A stretch of DNA of 64,000 bases from Mytilisepta virgata (taxonomy: Eukaryota > Mollusca > Bivalvia > Mytilida > Mytilidae). The notes below the pieces were generated by a model. That model made no database searches and was not told the origin of the DNA. It saw nothing but the letters and a program-made list of their open reading frames with translations. Location of the stretch: contig CM051519.1 of assembly GCA_028015205.1 (NCBI GenBank), forward strand, positions 92,401,539 through 92,465,538. Reading direction: 5' to 3'. A program made the translations under genes and the position numbers. This document shows positions 1-12,029 of this stretch, one piece after another. The stretch's first letter is position 1. Each line of letters opens with the position of its first letter.

Positions 1-150
1 AAATATAATTCTTTGATACCAATTTTAATGCACAAGATGTGCACATATCGTCGATTTACGACTCATCAGTTGTGCTCAAGACCTAAAATGTTGAAATCCA
101 AAACAACAATCCAAAAGTTTGAAGAGCAAATTCAAACATTTAATTAGAAT
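1..150 (+). repeat. Dispersed mussel-type repeat, family A
   Basis: This stretch holds the signature cgtcgatttacgactcatca followed by an aagtttgaagagcaaattca block. Related copies occur at about 44395-44500 on the plus strand and at about 51560-51640 and 51840-51935 on the minus strand. The two 51-kb copies keep the ttggtatca and gtgcacat parts. The edges are not defined, and nothing suggests it is coding. Confidence 0.55.
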
Positions 151-299
151 ATGCTATTTATAGAGACTGGTATCCACTTCCTTAAGAAGAACGGGGAATA
201 TGGTAGATTTACAGCAAAAAAAAACACATTCTGGCCCTGCTATCTATATTATGTTCTGTCCAACTTATTTTTTGCAGTTCTAGCAATGGGCCCCCTTGT

Positions 300-480
300 T
301 GTTTACTGAATTTGTTTTTATTGTATGGTTTATACACCAGGATGTCAGGATAAATAAGGGTGAAATTTTGGTACCCATAAAACTGGTTTATCCCCGCCAA
401 TTTCAGTGTCTGTACCAATCCACACTATCCTGACCAGTTGTTGTGTTTATGTTTCCGTTTTGTGCTATCTGAATGAAGTA
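300..480 (+). repeat. Dispersed repeat, family B (ttatacaccaggatgtcagg)
   Basis: A stretch around ttatacaccaggatgtcagg, with aaactggttta and cactatcctgac following. Related copies lie at about 39790-39960 (+, more diverged), 42590-42780 (-) and 59725-59960 (+). The small open frame on the minus strand here is part of the repeat and is not annotated as a gene. Confidence 0.6.
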
Positions 481-547
481 ATAAAAACCACTACCTACTA
501 TTCTAAATTATAGTTTAACCAATCATATTTAGATTTCGTTAAATATA

Positions 548-706
548 GATTCTCTTTCAGGCACAAGTGAGTTATGGAATTCTCCATCCGAGATTGTTAA
601 ATTTTCGATTTTCAACACGCGAGCTTAGCGAGCGTGTTAAAATCTAAAATTTAACTACTGACGGTGGAGAAATTCCATAACACACGAGTAAATTGAAGGA
701 GAATCT
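548..706. repeat. Palindromic fold-back (MITE-like) element
   Basis: The two halves are imperfect reverse complements over nearly the whole length. gattctctttcag at the left answers gaaggagaatc at the right, gttatggaattctcc answers ggagaaattccataac, and aacacgc at 614-620 answers gcgtgtt at 632-638. The centre is gagcttagcga. The arms are about 75 bp. No clear target-site duplication was found. Confidence 0.65.
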
Positions 707-715
707 GTTTCTCCT

Positions 716-1600
716 GTATAATCGTTACATGTAGGCAGACATCTTTCATAGATGACAAGATATTAAAATCCTTAATATTACTTTAAAAATGAACTGAAAT
801 TAACATACGAAAATAAAGTTTTGTCAAAAGTCAAGTTATCTACAATGTAGAGGGCAGTGGTGGGAAGTTTGCCCTATTACCTTGATAGTACTATAGATAA
901 TGTACATTAATGTTTTAGCTATATTTTGGAATGGAAAAGGCAAATTCTACACTTTAAAAGTAAAACCAAAAGAAAATAAATTTACTGATTGAAGCAATAA
1001 CTGTATAACCGCAGTAGCTCTGTGCATGTGCAACTTGTAGGCATCTAACAGTAGCTGTTTTCTTCAAGAGAAATCATTTGCTATCATGTGATATTTGATG
1101 TTGACGATACAAAAACGTAATAGTATGTAGTTGCCAATTGTAGTGGAAACTAGATTTTATACCTTTAGAGAACAATGTAAAATTGTCTTTCCAAACACTT
1201 TAATTTGTTGACTGGTAACCATGTTACATGTAATTTATATTAACATTCAACTATATGTTACATGTAATGGAAATTAAACCTGTTTCGCCACCAATTCCAA
1301 TTGATTTAAGATTGATTAAAGTGGCTTATTTAACAATAAGAATAAAAATAATATTAATAATAATAAACAATTTCAACTAAACAGAAAATAATTAGAAAAA
1401 AAAAATAAAATCGAAACAACATTTCATGGCAAACCGTCGATCATATTTTGTTTTAAGGTCACTATACATATCTATATTATATATCTTCAAATGTCTACTT
1501 ACTTAATATGGTTAACTTCCAATATTTCAACATATATACCCTAAAACGTTTCTCACTTTTATATTTCGTAGATTGTGGAATTTCAGTGGAAATTTTAAGA
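716..1600. other. AT-rich gene-free stretch
   Basis: No convincing coding frame, RNA gene or strong repeat was seen. Around 1330-1410 it holds simple A/T-rich runs (aataataa type). It probably lies upstream of the B-box gene. Confidence 0.5.
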
Positions 1601-1721
1601 TAGATTATTTATAGAGACTTGTAACCACCAGCCTAAAATAGGAAAAATAAATTTTCATTTCCATAAATAGATTTTTAAATAAACTAGATCATTTTGATTT
1701 GGATAGGTTACATAAGCAAAG
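1600..1721 (+). other. Possible untranslated first exon of the B-box gene
   Basis: A good donor, AAAG|GTAAGTTTT, ends this stretch (last exon base 1721). A good acceptor, CATTGTTTCAG, sits at 2717-2718, which would leave 42 nt of 5' UTR before the ATG at 2761. The left edge is not determined and no TATA box was identified. Both splice sites are seen; joining them is inference. Confidence 0.3.
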
Positions 1722-2760
1722 GTAAGTTTTTCTTTTTTAGTTTATATATTATTTCTGCGTAATAATTGATCCAATATCCAACATTTGACTTCTCAACCAC
1801 ACTGCATGGTTTATTTTTGTGAACAAATCAATGAAAAACACAAAATTTCACTCATTTTTTGGACCTTTGAATTAAAATTTTGATACGAGCAACAGACTTG
1901 ACCAAAAGATATCTCACTGAAATATGTCTTTATGTAAAAGAAATATTACATTAAAAAAATTCTGTGGGCAAGACTCATAGTTGTTGAAAAAATCAATTGT
2001 CTTCTAATCAATAGTTCTTTTTTGGTTATTCCCTTTTCTTTTTCCATCTAATTATTAATAGCCTTTGAAAATTTCTAGACCTATAAATAGATATTGGGAA
2101 ATTTATTAGGTACTATCATTTACAGAAAGTTTCCCTGTTTCCTATATGTTACGTCTAACGTCGGGGTACCCAATTCGCCCAGTTCGGAGGGTGATTTCCG
2201 ACCATTGCGGAGAAACTGTTACAAAACATTGTTGGTTTTTATTTTTGGACAAGTAGACTACAAAGTATTTTCCACACATACATTTGATGTTGATATCGCT
2301 AGAATTATCGCAAAAAGACTGTAGCCCTCGACTAAGGAAAGTTAATTTTGAAGTTCTGCAAAAAAGAAAGACTGAGAGAATTTTGAGTTCATTGCGACTA
2401 ACCAGTGTAACTATTGCAATGCTTAATTAAGGTGTTTGATTCCTTTGATCTTTATACTGCTCATCATCACAAATCAGAGGTCTTGAGTCCATGGGTAAAA
2501 CACATGACAATTTTCGTTTACTTTTAAACATGCAAGATGATTCAAGGCTTCTATAAGATTGCAAAGTGGACTTAATATGCTCGTTGAGTGTCATGTTTTA
2601 TAAAAAGCCCATTAAAATTTTGTTCCCATGAAAACTGACGAAGGTAAACTCAGAAAAGCGCTTCAAAACTTTGTTAATTGAGAATATGTATAACAACTCT
2701 CCTTTTTCATTGTTTCAGATATAACACTGTACAAAGTAAAACAAGTGATAAACATTATCA

Positions 2761-5700
2761 ATGGAGGATACCTTGGTCTCGTCCTTTCATATTTTGTCAT
2801 TTCTGAAAACGCAATGCGGAAGAAATCCAGACTACACTGTGAACAAGATTATCCAAAGTTATAATCTTTATAGTAACAGATGTAACGAAATAGTTCGCTG
2901 TAATTTGTGTACACCTGCTGGTGTTGCAGTTCGATACTGTAAAGACTGCTGTTGCTACATTGACAAACTTTGCTATGGGTTTCACGGGAAAATGAAACAT
3001 TTGATAAAACACGAGACATTGGTCTTTACACAAGGAAATTTCAGTTTGCTCGATTTTGTGCCTAAAATGTTTTGTGGTAAAACTGGACATTCAGAATTCG
3101 AATTAGATACGTACTGTGCAAATTGTAGCAAAATGGTTTGTAAAAGATGCATTAAGCATCACAATAAGCGAAACCATTACCTAAATTCGTTATCCGACCT
3201 TTATCGTGTGCTAAACGTAGTATTTGAGACAAAATTGGCACTTCAGAGGGCCTATGAATGCCTGCCGCACCAGTCAGATTACACAAGGAAGAAAGTTGTT
3301 TTGTCTACGATTGTAAGATGGATTGATCGGACTTTTGACGTTAACTGTACTGATATAAGTCAATCGAGTGATCCTTCCGATGTTATTGAAATATTACAAC
3401 GAGAAATGGAAGAAAGGCGAGGATTCCATCTGTCACCAACAACCTACAGCAGACATTATGTTTCTTGTAAATCAGTATTAGAAAAAATGAAGCAGATTCA
3501 AAGCGATCTGGATAATATTTCAGAATTTCGAAATACAAAAAAATGTACAGAAAGACGGCAGATGGAGAATGGTAGAGAAATTGCCAGAGAAGGTAATTAA
3601 GTTAAATGATAGACTTGATTGATAAATATTTCTCACATGTGTTAATAGATTTTAAAGTTAAAAAATTGGACTGTAAAGAATATTATTAATTAAATTAAAC
3701 CGCGGTTGCATAGTTCATCCATAAGATTCAAGCAAATTTAATATAAATAAATAGTTTAGATATTGACAGACAGAGTACCTAGATAATTTTTTAAAAGATA
3801 CAGTAGAACTTTTGGGCTCCATTTCTAATTACAGCTATGGTGTACCCTACTGCCGTCAAGCTGTCAAAAGTTCAGATTCAGGATTCATAATCTATTTAAG
3901 CTTGGACATTTGCTTACCTTCTGAAACATGTTTAATCTTTTTTTTATTTTTAATTATAGAAAACAACTGAGTTACATCCTGTTGATAATGCAAAAAAAAT
4001 ACTCATCATTTTAAATCAAAAGATCTCCTTGTTAAGTTTAACCAATGACCTATTTTCTGAGGAATTGTGTATTTCAAATATACCTTTCTTATTTTATCTA
4101 TATACGACAATGGTTCCGCACTGAATCTCTTTGAGCGCATTTTTATTTCAATATCTCTGAAAAGCACTGTATTATGGAAAATCAAGATTATCTTCCTATC
4201 CACTGTGTCAATTTTTAAATTTTTTTTTAAACTATCCAATGCTATATTATAATCCAGTAATCTTTATATCTACCAGCACAAAATATATTATTTTTGTGTC
4301 TTAAACTGCTTACGGAAAAATGTCGTACATTAAAATATCACAAATTTCAGTGCTACAAACTGCATCAATTGCCGTACCAGTATTTTTTTGTATAGTCCGG
4401 AGCACCTGATCTCATCCCTGGTTTTTAAAGAACAATTACTCTCTTGTACTAAACATTTACTTCAATTGGCACATATCTTTTACGTGTACGGGATTGAAAA
4501 CCAATGCAAACTAAAGTTTTGATTTTCAAATCTAATAATCAGATCAAATCTAGTTGTTCTTCAATTTAATCTTAATCATACTTCGATTTTATGACGTATA
4601 TCCACTTAATACCGACGGGACTTCCTGCCTTTCTTATTTGTTTCTCGTCTGTTGAAGTGTTTAAATGCGCTATAATTTCCACAGTTTGAACTCGTATAAT
4701 TTTTTTTCTTCTACTTCTGATTTAAGTTTCCAACTGTAATAGATCTTTTAGTTTCTAACACTATATCTCTAATTCTCTCTGACCTCACCGGTTCCTATGC
4801 CTGACGCGCCGATTCTCTTTTAGCTGTATCAACTATAACCTAAATTTCCGCGTTTTTCATTTCAGCTTTTTCGTCGAGAAACTGGATAGCAATTCCATGA
4901 GTCCCTCCTTTATTTCACAGCTTTTCACGTCACACATTCATGTATCCTCAAACTCATTAATGTCTACATCAAACGTGTAAATAGAGCTAGAACCTTTTTA
5001 TTTTCTGATTTGGTGCTAAAACAATAGGACAGTGCCGAAGTTATAAATCAGTTGTTTTAGATCCATTCCAAAGAGAAATACGGATAATCGCTACATGTGA
5101 CGATGGTTCTCGGGAAAGTATCAATAGGACATCCGTCCATCTTCAAATTCATTTTTATCAATAAAAGACGCCAATCATATTTATTTTAGAAAATAAAAAA
5201 TATGTAATAAATAAATCCTTGGTGATTTAAATGCAAAGATTAGGGACGTAAAAAGCACATTTATAAAGATCCATTTTAAATACTCTTTGTTAAGTTTAAA
5301 CCAAGACATATGTTCTGAGGAATTCTGTATTTCAGAGCTAACTATCTTATATTTATGTATATTAAAAAATAATTCCCCCAGTGAATCACATTGAACGCCT
5401 TATTTCTCTACATCCCCGAAAAGCACTGCATTGAGGAAAATCAAGTATGTCATGTTTTAAACAAGAGAAAATTACTTCATCACTACACCTGCTTCCCAGA
5501 CCATAGATATTCCAAGAAGTATACCATGTACGTAGATGTGTAACAGTAAAGCATGATTTGTCTCCCAAAATTATCTACCGCACCAACCGAAGTTCGAACC
5601 CGGAACCTTTCGTTCAGTAGTCCATCGCTCTACGAACTGAACTAAGGATTACTTCACTATCGCAGCTAATGGAGGGTGGTTATAAACGTGTTACCGTTCT

Positions 5701-8700
5701 ATAACTTCTATCATACTCGAGGGAAGCCCCGTTAAACTCCCCCCACCCCAAGAGTCATCGTCCTATGATGACGATATCCAATCTGTCTACAACACAAACC
5801 AAATAGCATGTCTACGTTTGACACATTTTTTCACCAATATAGCATTAATTCTTAATGATACTCTAAGCTTTCCTATGTCATATTTCCAAAACATATCTGA
5901 TGTCCCGCAGGAAAAGCCTACGTAATTTCTTATTCATGTTAATATTTCTGAAATAAGTGTTCTCATCTTGATATTATATCATACATCACAATTTCTGATT
6001 TTGTTATATTCATGCCAACTGGCACTGTCAAACTTATACTAAATTTTACCATCGTTACAAGGACACCAACGTAAATATAAATCAACGTGCAAACATCTTC
6101 ATGTTCGGGTATTTCACATCTCATCTTTTATGACTTTATTTTATAAAAAGCCCAAAAATGTCTTCATTCACCTGAAAAGCTAACCAAACCTTTAAACAGA
6201 CTTGCCACAAGGAATATAATTACGATACTGTTGTCATGTCATTAAAGATAGCATTTTTTTGGAATTAATTATGATTTTACTCATAGGGTCTTTGCAACGG
6301 AAATGATACTAAACCACCAAAGGGAGGGATTGTGGCTGATTTTCTATATGACATAATCTTTCGATCAGTTTAACTGAGGTCCGGAGCTGGCACGTCAGTA
6401 ACTGCTTGTAGTCCTTTGTTAATTTATATTGTTTGCGTAGTTTCTTCTGTTGCTTTTTTAACATCGGACATGGACATCTTTTGAACTGAGTTTTACTGTG
6501 TGTACCGCTGTGTGCTTGTTTATTCCACATTGGCTAGAGGTAGAGAGGGAGGCTTGAGATCTCACAAAACATGTTTAACCGCGCCGCATTTTAGCGCCTG
6601 TTCCAGGTCAGGAACCTCTAGCCTTTGTTATTCTTTTGTATTTTTGTAAATTTTTGTTCATTTGTATGTTTTGGAGTTTAGTGTGCCGTCCATTTCGCTC
6701 AACTAGTATGCATTATTGTTAAGGGGCCAGCTGAAGCCCGCCTCCGGGTGCGGGATTGTCTCGCTTCGTTGAAGATCCATTGGTAGCCTTGAGCTGTTTT
6801 CTGCTCTTTGGTCGGGTTGCTGTCTCTTTGACACATTCCCCGTTTCCATTCTCTATTCTATTAAACCGTCCATTTATGATGACTTTACATGATGTACTGC
6901 GTTATTTCTGATCGGTCGTTTTACGTGTTTAGTGTATATAGAAGCCGTATGCGTATGAGCAATTTGGTATTTGTTTGTTCTTTTTCACCAATTTTTAAAA
7001 CTTCGAAGGGCCTGGAATATCATTAATATAGCATTTTTTTGTAAATTTTAGGTCACTTCTTTAGCTATGCACCATATAGGACGACTGCAGGGAGAATAAA
7101 CCAACCCGAAGAAGATGTAAATGATGAAAGTTCGTCTTTGTCATCAGTTGACAGTTCAGGGTAATCATACATTTATATGAAAACGATCAGAGAACATCTC
7201 ATACATAACGTAGAATATCCACTTATAGTACAAAAATTCTCCAGATTACTGTTTCAGTAAATTTTTAGCAATCTCTTGGTGTCCAGGTTTTATGAGGAAA
7301 ATGTAACAGCGGGGAGAGAGCTGCTGATATTCACTTCGAGAACCGATTTTCTTGTCAAAATAAAGATAATAAATTTCTTGTGAAAAATGTGCATTTCAAT
7401 TATTGGCTTTCAGTAGGTACACACTTGTAGAAGGAAAAAATATCCTCAACATATTTGTACTAATAGAATAATAAAACTTTGACTTGCTACAAGTCAAATC
7501 AATCTTTTTATATATCCATCTATATCATCAGGAATTGATAACAGATCTATATATACAGTAATAAGAAATAAATTCGTAGAGAAGAACCTGTAGTATGTCT
7601 TTATTAAATTTCGAACTGAGAAATCGGGTTATAGCCAAAGAAAACTGACAAAGAGTTCCAAATGAATTGCCAATTATTGTGTAGAAATTGTGTAGCCAAT
7701 ATGGAATAAACAAACACATAGCGATACGCACAGTAAAATTCAGTTCCAAAGAAGAAAATAAACAAAATGACAATGATCAATATAAATAAACAAAGGACTA
7801 CTAGCAGTTACTGACGTGCCAGCTCCAGAACTCAATTAAACTGGGGTCCCTGTGGTCGAGTGGTCTAGGTAGTACGTCATGAAAAGCCTGTCAACAATGA
7901 GGTTGTGATGTCGAATCTCACATGGCGCGGGGTGTGTTCGACTCCGATCTTAATTGACAATTATTGCCAATTTTGTTACCAAAGGTCGGTGGTTCTCTCC
8001 AGGGTACTATGGTTTCTTCCACCTATAAAAACTTGCCTCCGCGAAATAGCCAAATGTGCTGAAAACGGCGTAAAACCCAAACTAAACAATCAATCAATCA
8101 ATTAAACTGATCAAAATTTATGACTGATTTCAGGTCTTTTCAAGAAATTAATGGTAGTACAGCCATAAGTAGGGGATATGACAATACTTTGCCAGCTAAC
8201 GAACATCAAGATATGATAGTAAGACAAGTACGTATTCGTTTGTTGGAAGAAATATATATTACAATAAGATAAAATAACAAAAAGAACAGTCACGATTAAA
8301 TATTGAAAATTCCATTATGATATCACCGTAACGGCATTTGAACAAAACCGTGGTAAAGTTTCCAGCCAAACCAAGTTCGCCCATCCGTTTATTTCTGTTC
8401 CTTTGCTGTGGCTGTTTTCTCTATCTCCTCAGTAAAATCACATTAATCGTGCGTATTTCGCGTTCCTCTGCATTCGGAATATTTTCGCTACGGCACACTG
8501 TTTTGGACAAGCATGAAAATTGCAACGAAAGTTGAGCATACATGGGAGTTTAACATTTTTTTTGAAGGAACGAAGAAGGCATGATATTTCATAGCTTTGA
8601 TTCATCAGTCTACTACTAGCTGATTTGGAATTCCGAGTAGTCGCAACATGCTCTAACGCAGCGAATTAATTGAGAGATACAGAATCCATATGCCAGGGAA

Positions 8701-10775
8701 GCATGTTTAATTATACTGAGGTGTGGAAAATTGATAATTTAAAATCATCTCTCTTGTCATACATATTGGTACTAAGTGGTCGAGATAATGGTTATAGAAA
8801 GGGGCGGAGGAAATCGTTTCTGTCATTTCTTTAATTTCAAGTTGGGAAGGTCTTATCTATCATTTTTATTTCACATGATCCAGGTTCATGTGACCTGTTG
8901 CCATCATTTTCTGTCCGTCGTCCGTCCATCCGTTCATCAACATTTTACATTTTGAATTTCTTTTGAATTGGTATGTATGGGAAATACATACAAAAATCTT
9001 TTAGAGAACCGTTAAATGGATTTAAATCAAACATGGCCTTAATGTTTCTTATGAGGTGCTGACCAAGTGTTGTTACTTTGTTGCCGATCCGTCATCCAGG
9101 ATTGCCGCCAGCGGGGAACTTAGTTTAACATAGGACCCTATTGGAAATACATACAAACATCTTCTAGAGAATCGCTCAATGGATTGTAGCCAAACAAGGC
9201 ATGAATGTTAATTATAAGGGGCTGACCAAGTATTGTTACTTTGATGCCGATCCGTCATTCAGGATGGCCGCCGGCGGAGATCTTAGTATAACATAAGACC
9301 CTATGGCATGTATGGGAAATACATACAACAATCTTTTAGAGAACCGCTAAAAGATTTAAATCAAACACGGCCTTAATGTTTCTTATGAGGTGCTGACCAA
9401 GTATTGTTACTTTGATGCCGATCCGTCATCCAAGATTGCCGCCAGCGGGGAACTTAGATTAACATAGAACGCTACGGGAAATGCATACACAAATCTTCTT
9501 CTAGGGAACCGCTGAGTGGATTCAAACCAAACACGGCATGAATGTTCCTTATGAGGTGCTGACCAAGTGTTGTTACTTCTTGCCGATCTGTCATCCAAGA
9601 TGTCTGCCAGCAGGGAACTTAGTTTAACACAGGAGCTTTGGGAAATACATACAAACATCTTCTATAGAACAGGTGAATGCATTGAAACCAAACATGGCAT
9701 GAATGTTCCTTATGAGGTTCTGACTAAATGTTGTTAGTTTGTTACCGATCTGTCATGCAAAATGGCCACCAGCGGAGAACTTAGTTTAACGTAGGACCCT
9801 ACGGGAAATGCATACACAAATCTTCTTCTAGGGAACCGCTGAATAGATTGAAACCAAACACGGCATGAATGTTCCTTATGAGGTGCTGACCAAGTGTTGT
9901 TACTTTGTTGCTGATCCGTCATCCAATATAGTTGCCAGCAGGAACCTTTGGGAAATACATACAAAAATCTTCTATAGAACCACTGAATGGATTAAAACCA
10001 AACATGATATGAATGTTCCTTATGAGGTGCTGACCAAGTGCTGTTACTTTGTTGCATCCAAGATGGCCGCCAGCGGGGAACTTTGTTTAACATAGGACCC
10101 TAGCAACCATATATATTTAGATTCAGCCTATATAATATAGCTGTACAAGTCAATATGGATGCTCAAGGGTCAAGGTCATTGAAAAAATGCATAGCAACCG
10201 ATGGAAAATTCCCTAGCAACCAGGAGGGTTTGGTTCAGGAACCTACAATTTACTTGTTCAAGTCAAAATGGAAGGTCAAGAGTCAATGCCTTTGAAAAAT
10301 TTCCTAGCAACCATATATATGTGGGTTCAGGATTCTATATTTTAGCTGTATAAGTAAATATTAAGTCGAAAAATGTTACGGTATACGTTAGATAATGTAG
10401 CTCAAACAATCATTGGTAAGGCTTGTCCAGTTTTAAGTACTATAAAGTACATTGTTCTCATATACATTAGTTTAAATAATAGTACCTTGTAAATAAGTGA
10501 ACTCCAGGGGACAAGATACACGTTTATCTTTAACAGACACCGCGAACGTTTTAGTAACAAATGACCATGTCCTCAACATTTGCATTTTAGCTTTGTAAGA
10601 AATAATCTAACTGCAAATATTATTTTAATTTCAGCCTGAAATAAATTCAGACTCTCATGATAAATCAGTAGAAGAGGAGATTGGCATACTTCAAGTCGCC
10701 CAAGAGGACTTCAGCTTTAGCAGCTTTCAAGATTTACATGAAAACTCGCAGAATAGATTTTGGAATATAATCTAA
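2761..10775 (+). CDS. B-box zinc-finger (TRIM-like) protein without RING, four coding exons
   Basis: The coding exons read as 2761-3592, 7052-7160, 8134-8227 and 10635-10775. They join in phases 1, 2 and 0 to give 391 codons and a TAA stop. Donors are GAAG|GTAATT, CAGG|GTAATC and ACAA|GTACGT; all acceptors end in TTTAG or TTTCAG. Exon 1 encodes two Cys/His clusters. The first (about residues 47-84) has C47, C50, C60, C63, C71, H75 and H84, and is B-box 1-like. The second (105-139) has C105, H110, C119, C122, C127, C130, H134 and H139, and fits B-box 2. A helical, basic region follows. Exons 2-4 encode an acidic Ser/Glu/Asp/Gln-rich tail ending FWNII. No RING precedes the B-boxes and no NHL or SPRY domain follows. 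RING-less B-box proteins are abundant in bivalves and often linked to ubiquitin signalling or immunity; the role here is unknown. If exon 1 is read alone it stops at 3600, three codons past the donor. Confidence 0.75.
4010..5450. repeat. Two diverged direct copies of a ~200-bp sequence in intron 1
   Basis: About 4015-4210 and 5272-5445 share gttaagttta, ttctgaggaatt, gtatttca, a ttgaacgc-like block, gaaaagcactg and ggaaaatcaagta in the same order, roughly 1.26 kb apart. Neither has a long reading frame. The sequence between them (about 4260-5270) is AT-rich, and I saw nothing else in it beyond a fragment of the family D repeat near 4395-4430. Confidence 0.5.
5574..5665 (-). repeat. tRNA-like SINE head or tRNA pseudogene
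   Basis: On the minus strand the sequence reads TAGTTCAGTTCGTAGAGCG (A-box-like), then GGTTCCGGGTTCGAACTTCG (strong B box), at normal tRNA spacing. Pairing of the acceptor stem is poor, so a working tRNA is unlikely. A tRNA-derived SINE remnant in intron 1 of the B-box gene is the better reading. The body downstream of the head could not be delimited. Confidence 0.5.
6310..6865 (+). repeat. ~550-bp dispersed mussel repeat, family C
   Basis: Marked by gatctcacaaaacatgttta, gtgtgccgtccatttcgct and gctgtctctttgacacattc near its right end. A minus-strand copy lies at 31243-31755, and a partial minus-strand copy at about 7660-8118 is split by a SINE. I recall this sequence as very frequent in mussel genomic DNA and transcripts. 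The 73-codon minus-strand frame inside it is an accident of the repeat. Confidence 0.75.
7660..8118 (-). repeat. Partial family C repeat, interrupted by a SINE
   Basis: The portion 7660-7842 matches the 31590-31745 copy, including tactagcagttactgac and gccagctccaga. The match resumes as attaaactgatc after the SINE ends. The repeat therefore reaches to within about 20 bases of the exon 3 acceptor of the B-box gene. Confidence 0.7.
7843..8098 (+). mobile_element. tRNA-derived SINE with target-site duplication
   Basis: The 256-bp insertion starts ggggtccctgtggtcgagtg, a tRNA-like head with an A-box-like segment, followed by a B-box-like tgtcgaatctcac. It ends in an (aatc)n-type tail. It is flanked by the direct repeat caattaaact at 7833-7842 and 8099-8108. 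The uninterrupted sequence ctcaattaaactgatcg near 31740 shows the empty site within this window. The 3' end resembles SINE tails common in molluscs; the exact family is not assigned. Confidence 0.85.
8960..10105. repeat. Minisatellite, ~160-bp period, about 7 units, in intron 3
   Basis: Units begin with ggaaatacatacaaaaatct-type sequence near 8978, 9138, 9314, 9477, 9639, 9802 and 9949. Each continues through gaaccgctgaatgga, aaccaaacacggcatgaatg, gaggtgctgaccaagtgttg and a ccgatccgtcatccaagat plus ggccgccagcggggaact block. Units differ by tens of per cent, so the array is old. Small frames within it are repeat translations. The aacttagtttaacataggac part is shared with diverged dispersed copies at 35.1-35.7 kb and 56.5-57.3 kb. 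Confidence 0.85.
10130..10340. repeat. Short diverged direct repeats next to the minisatellite
   Basis: The phrases cctagcaaccata and tagctgta(c/t)aagt recur, with aaggtcaagagtca-like blocks, roughly every 90-110 bases. They look like a degenerate continuation of repeat-rich intron 3. Confidence 0.4.
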
Positions 10776-11604
10776 GTACAGGAACACTGCATTTATTGCT
10801 GTTCTTGATCACATGATTGCAGTGAAGCGTTAAACAAGGAGCAACTACTCATGCCTGACTGCAAGAAAACGGCAAATCCTCTTGTAAGAATGGAAATATT
10901 TTCTCCATATCGACAATGCTACTTAGCATTTGTCAACATAGTTAAATATCTGCCAAGGTTTTGCATGACCGCTCGCAGTTCCGTTTAGAGAACATTTGAT
11001 ATGAACGGATATGTACTAGATCATAACTTTGTCCTTTTCGGCAATCCGATACGTCAATGTGAGAGAAAATCTAAAGGATTTTCTACTACCATAAATCAGG
11101 AAAAGGTGCATGATCAATTTGAAATTTGCACCATAAACTTTATAGTCTACAGATGAGACTGCAGAAGAATTTAATCTAATCTCAAATACTATACAGGTAC
11201 ATTGTTTATATTACACTATCAAGTAGCATTTTCATGGGTTATATATATGTATATATATAAGCAAAATTTAATTTATTTTAAAGTGAAGTTTGAATGAAAT
11301 ATTCAAGAGGAAATTCTCTTAACACTAAGAATGCAAATTTTTGTGCAATATTTCCGAAAATGAAAAGTATGACTAGACGATTGAAGATGTCATACAAACA
11401 TTTACAGCAATGCGAATGTGATCGAAGAAACATGGACTATGTTATTTTAGAATTTTAGAAAGTTCATCCAATGTAATGAAAATCTTGAAAAGGGTAATGA
11501 TGCTTACGTTAATTTTTTAAAGTACATCTGCATGATGTCGTTTTAGAAACAACATATCTTCTTAGATAACAACGTGCAGGACAAGAAATGGAGATTGTCA
11601 TTCC

Positions 11605-11840
11605 ACCGGATTGACTTTGTTGAACTTTACGAAGGGTGCTGTATACGTGGCAGGAACTGCTTACCCTTCCGGAGCACCTTTGTTCACTCCTGGTTTTTAT
11701 AGAAGTTCGTGTTGATCATTGTGTTTTAGTTTTCTGTGTTTATTTGTTGTGCTTGTGGTTGTTCATTTGTCTTCCTGGGTTTGTCTGTACAATGGATTAC
11801 GTTTTTTTATTGCTACTTAGGTATATTTGTCCTTTTTTAC
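11605..11840 (+). repeat. Dispersed mussel repeat, family D
   Basis: Marked by ccggattgactttgttgaac, gcaggaactgcttacccttc and gttgtgcttgtggttgttc. A close plus-strand copy lies at 60990-61225. Minus-strand pieces lie at about 38680-38760, 47135-47300 and 54790-54965. The open frames across these copies are short and differ between copies, so they are not called as genes. Confidence 0.75.
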
Positions 11841-12029
11841 AGTCAAAACATAGAACTATAGATGTGTTTCTGTGAAGTGATTTTAGCAAAATGAACACTT
11901 GATTAGTTGGTCTCGCTGAACATGTAAGGAGAAAACGCATGAACAAAGTATTTAATAGTCCAGATTAGCTACTGCCATTACTTGTCGTTCGTTAATTTTG
12001 CATTTAATCAAAACTCAAGCCACTCGGAC

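Noticed and set aside
2094..2324. 76-codon frame 20 bases after a TATAAATA motif
   Set aside because: No domain, no homologous copy and no splice context; the TATA-like motif is common in AT-rich DNA.
5574..5665. Functional tRNA gene
   Set aside because: The internal promoter boxes are good but the acceptor stem does not pair; it is better read as a SINE or pseudogene.
6309..6530. 73-codon minus-strand protein
   Set aside because: It lies wholly in the dispersed family C repeat, and the other copies do not keep the frame.
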